Of a DNA stretch of 64,000 nucleotides, positions 62,095-64,000 are shown one piece after another; positions within the stretch are counted from its first letter, which is position 1; each line of letters begins with the position of its first letter. A model generated the notes under the pieces. That model was given only the letters and a program-made list of their open reading frames with translations. It did not search any database and had not been told where the DNA came from. The stretch covers positions 1-64,000 of the forward strand of contig NZ_LT607751.1 in the NCBI RefSeq assembly GCF_900090305.1, given 5' to 3'. The stretch is from Micromonospora siamensis. Lineage in GTDB: Bacteria > Actinomycetota > Actinomycetes > Mycobacteriales > Micromonosporaceae. The translations under genes were made by a program, and so were the position numbers.

Positions 62095-62646
62095 TCAGGA
62101 CGGGTCCGAACCACCGGAGGCGGCGGGCGCCGGATCGGCCTGCGGGCCCGCACCGGAGGGCTCGAAGAGGTGCGCGAAGGCGGCGAGGTTGGCGGTGGAC
62201 TCCCCGCGCTTGACCCGCCACTCCCACTCGCGCCGGATCGCCGTGCCGAAGCCGATCTCCAGCATCGTGTCGAAGGACTCGTCGGCGTACGTCAGCACGG
62301 CCCCGAGCAGCCGGTCCAGCTCGTCGGCGTCCACCCCGGCCAGGTTCACCCGACCGGTCAGGTAGACGTCGCCGACGGAGTCGATCGAGAACGACACCCC
62401 GTACATCCGGGCGTTGCGCTGGAGCAGCCAGGCCCAGAGCTCCTCGCGGCGCTCGTCCGGCTGGCGCATCACGAACGCCTCGACCCGCAGCGCGTGCTCA
62501 CCCACGATCAGGTTGCAGACCGTCTTCAGCTTGTGGGTGCCGGGCAGGGTGACCGCGTACGACCCCTCGCCGGTGGCCTCCCACTCCAGCTCCCGTTCGG
62601 CGCAGACCGACTCGATCAGGGTGGCCACTTCGCTCTTCGCGCTCAT
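62095..62646 (-). CDS. YbjN-domain protein
   Basis: The 183-residue protein fits the YbjN family: VATLIESVCAERELEWE, VCNLIVGEHALRVEAFVMR, LLQRNARMYGVSFSIDSVGDVYLTGRV and a helical C-half ending in a Pro/Ala tail. It is the conserved neighbour of mshA (Rv0487 position). The function is unknown; the family is chaperone-like. Confidence 0.88.
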   Translation of the reverse strand: MSAKSEVATLIESVCAERELEWEATGEGSYAVTLPGTHKLKTVCNLIVGEHALRVEAFVMRQPDERREELWAWLLQRNARMYGVSFSIDSVGDVYLTGRVNLAGVDADELDRLLGAVLTYADESFDTMLEIGFGTAIRREWEWRVKRGESTANLAAFAHLFEPSGAGPQADPAPAASGGSDPS

Positions 62647-62691
62647 CCGGACCACTCTACGGTCGCCGCCGGCCGGCCGCCCGACGCCGGC

Positions 62692-64000
62692 TCACCAGGA
62701 GCAGGAGAGGGCGGCGTCGCCGCACAGTTGGGTGGCGAACCGGCTCCGGTGCTCGGCGATCGCCTCGCCGTAGACCGCGAGCAGTCCCGAGACGGTGCGC
62801 TGCCAGGAGAAGTTGCGGGCGTGCCGCTCGGCGCCCCGGGACAGCTCGACCCGGCGGCCCCGGTCCGGCAGCAGCCGGGACAGCGTACGGGCCCAGTCGT
62901 CCGGGTCGTGGCTGTCCACGAGCACCCCGCTGACCCCGTCCCGGACGGCGGTGACCAGGCCGCCGCGGGCCGCGGCGAGCACCGGGGTGCCGCAGGCCTG
63001 CGCCTCCAGCGCCACCAGCCCGAACGACTCGTTGTGCGAGGGCACCGCCACCACGTCGGCGGCCCGGTACAGCGCCGGCAGGTCGTCGCCGGTGCGCGGC
63101 GGCAGGAAGCACACCCGGTCGGTGACGCCCAGCGAGGCGGCCAGCTCGATCAGGGCGGTCGGCCGGTCCAGCCCGCTACCGCTGGGCCCGCCGCAGATCA
63201 CCACGGTCACCTGGTCGGCGAGCCGGGGGTCGCGCCGCCGCAGCGCGGCGACCGCCCGGATCAGCACGTCGGGGGCCTTGAGCGGCTGGATCCGGCCGAC
63301 GAAGGCCACCACGTACCCGTCGGTGGGCAGGCCCAGCCGGCGGCGGGCGGCGAGCGCCGCGGCCTGCCGGTCCCCGGCGGGCGGGCGGAACCGGTCCAGG
63401 TCGACGCCCGGCTCCACCACGGCGACCCGGTCCGGGTCGGCGTCGTAGCGGTCGAGCAGGTCGCGGGCCTCGACCCGGGTGTTGGCGACCAGCCGGTCGG
63501 CCTCGGCGACCACCTGCTCCTCGCCGATCACCCGCGCCTTCGGCTCGGGCCGGTCGCCGGCGGCGAGCTGGCTGTTCTTCACCTTGGCCAGGGTGTGCGC
63601 GGTGTGCACCAGCGGCACGCCCCAGCGCTCCTTGGCCAGCCAGCCGACCTGGCCGGAGAGCCAGTAGTGCGAGTGGATCAGGTCGTAGTGGCCGGGCGGC
63701 CGGGCCGCCTCGGCGCGCAGCACGCCGGCGGTGAACGCGCAGAGCTGGCCGGGCAGCTCCTCCTTGGTCAGCCCCTCCAGCGGCCCGGAGGTGATGTGCC
63801 GGACGTGCACGCCGGGCGCCATCTCGACCACCGGGGGCAGGTCACCGGAGGTGGCCCGGGTGAAGATCTCCACCTCGACGTTGGCCTCGGCCATCCGGCG
63901 GGCCACCTCGAGGATGTAGACGTTCATCCCGCCCGCGTCGCCGGTGCCCGGCTGGTGCAGCGGCGAGGTGTGCACCGAGAGAGTGGCGATGCGCCGGGGC
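62692..64000 (-). CDS. mshA: D-inositol-3-phosphate glycosyltransferase (mycothiol synthesis), 5' end outside the window
   Basis: MshA transfers N-acetylglucosamine from UDP-GlcNAc to 1-L-myo-inositol-1-phosphate, the first step of mycothiol synthesis. About 436 residues are visible. The GT-B N-domain has [25 protein letters not shown] and [16 protein letters not shown]. The C-domain has [37 protein letters not shown] with the E(x7)E motif, and [16 protein letters not shown]. Sequence immediately upstream reads [13 protein letters not shown], so the start codon lies beyond base 64000. Confidence 0.96.
   Translation of the reverse strand, partial: PRRIATLSVHTSPLHQPGTGDAGGMNVYILEVARRMAEANVEVEIFTRATSGDLPPVVEMAPGVHVRHITSGPLEGLTKEELPGQLCAFTAGVLRAEAARPPGHYDLIHSHYWLSGQVGWLAKERWGVPLVHTAHTLAKVKNSQLAAGDRPEPKARVIGEEQVVAEADRLVANTRVEARDLLDRYDADPDRVAVVEPGVDLDRFRPPAGDRQAAALAARRRLGLPTDGYVVAFVGRIQPLKAPDVLIRAVAALRRRDPRLADQVTVVICGGPSGSGLDRPTALIELAASLGVTDRVCFLPPRTGDDLPALYRAADVVAVPSHNESFGLVALEAQACGTPVLAAARGGLVTAVRDGVSGVLVDSHDPDDWARTLSRLLPDRGRRVELSRGAERHARNFSWQRTVSGLLAVYGEAIAEHRSRFATQLCGDAALSCSW

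Overview
The window is GC-rich actinobacterial chromosome, most likely from a Micromonospora-type organism (Micromonosporaceae). The evidence is a sporulation-type sigma/anti-sigma pair (BldN/RsbN-like), a Rex-controlled heme operon, a mycothiol gene (mshA), GTG/TTG starts and strongly GC3-biased codons. The two flanks are conserved backbone. The left part (1-17.6 kb) carries hemB, hemD, hemC, hemA, rex, a two-component pair, a HAD hydrolase, a glutaredoxin-like gene, an acyl-CoA ligase, bldN/rsbN, a serB1-like phosphatase, an acyltransferase, an epimerase, a 33-residue ribosomal-type peptide and an excisionase-type HTH gene. The right part (50.8-64 kb) carries a TIM-barrel isomerase, ppx, a Cys-rich conserved protein, phoP/regX3, phoR/senX3, phoU, gpmA, an MFS transporter, a histone-like repeat protein, a YbjN-family gene and mshA. 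From memory, this order matches the Mycobacterium tuberculosis segment Rv0486-Rv0512, with about 33 kb inserted between the Rv0498-like and Rv0500A-like genes.

The inserted accessory region (17.7-50.8 kb) begins with a MacB-type ABC exporter (permease, ATPase, lipoprotein adaptor). It then holds a cluster of giant secreted proteins: three paralogues of about 1500 residues (DNRLRE-like domain, FG-GAP-like repeats, LamG-like jellyroll, then a C-terminal propeller or FG-GAP module that differs) and one RHS/WapA-like polymorphic toxin of 2165 residues with a small membrane-anchored neighbour that is a candidate immunity protein. The cluster carries clear scars of a tandem duplication: a relic of the adaptor gene (26.7-27.2 kb), a relic of a second RHS gene's 5' end (21.2-21.4 kb), and a 25-bp perfect repeat at 21063 and 28133. 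A decayed IS630-type transposase sits in the scar. The three giant genes share a promoter-proximal motif at nearly constant distance (67-71 bp) from the start codon, each followed by a short hairpin and the same Shine-Dalgarno sequence.

After the cluster come a hydrolase-TetR-YrdB operon with palindromic operators, a proline dehydrogenase, a small lipoprotein coupled to a glutathionylspermidine-synthase-like ATP-grasp gene, a CGNR zinc-finger regulator and an IS30-family element lying inside a 17-bp inverted repeat.

Regulatory sequences visible by eye include a near-perfect Rex operator upstream of rex-hemACD(B), a BldN-type promoter upstream of rsbN, a PHO box between phoR and phoU, and palindromes by both TetR genes. 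The first ~3.3 kb (hemB, hemD, hemC) is riddled with frameshifts while hemA and everything beyond read cleanly, which points to poor sequence quality at this end rather than real gene decay.
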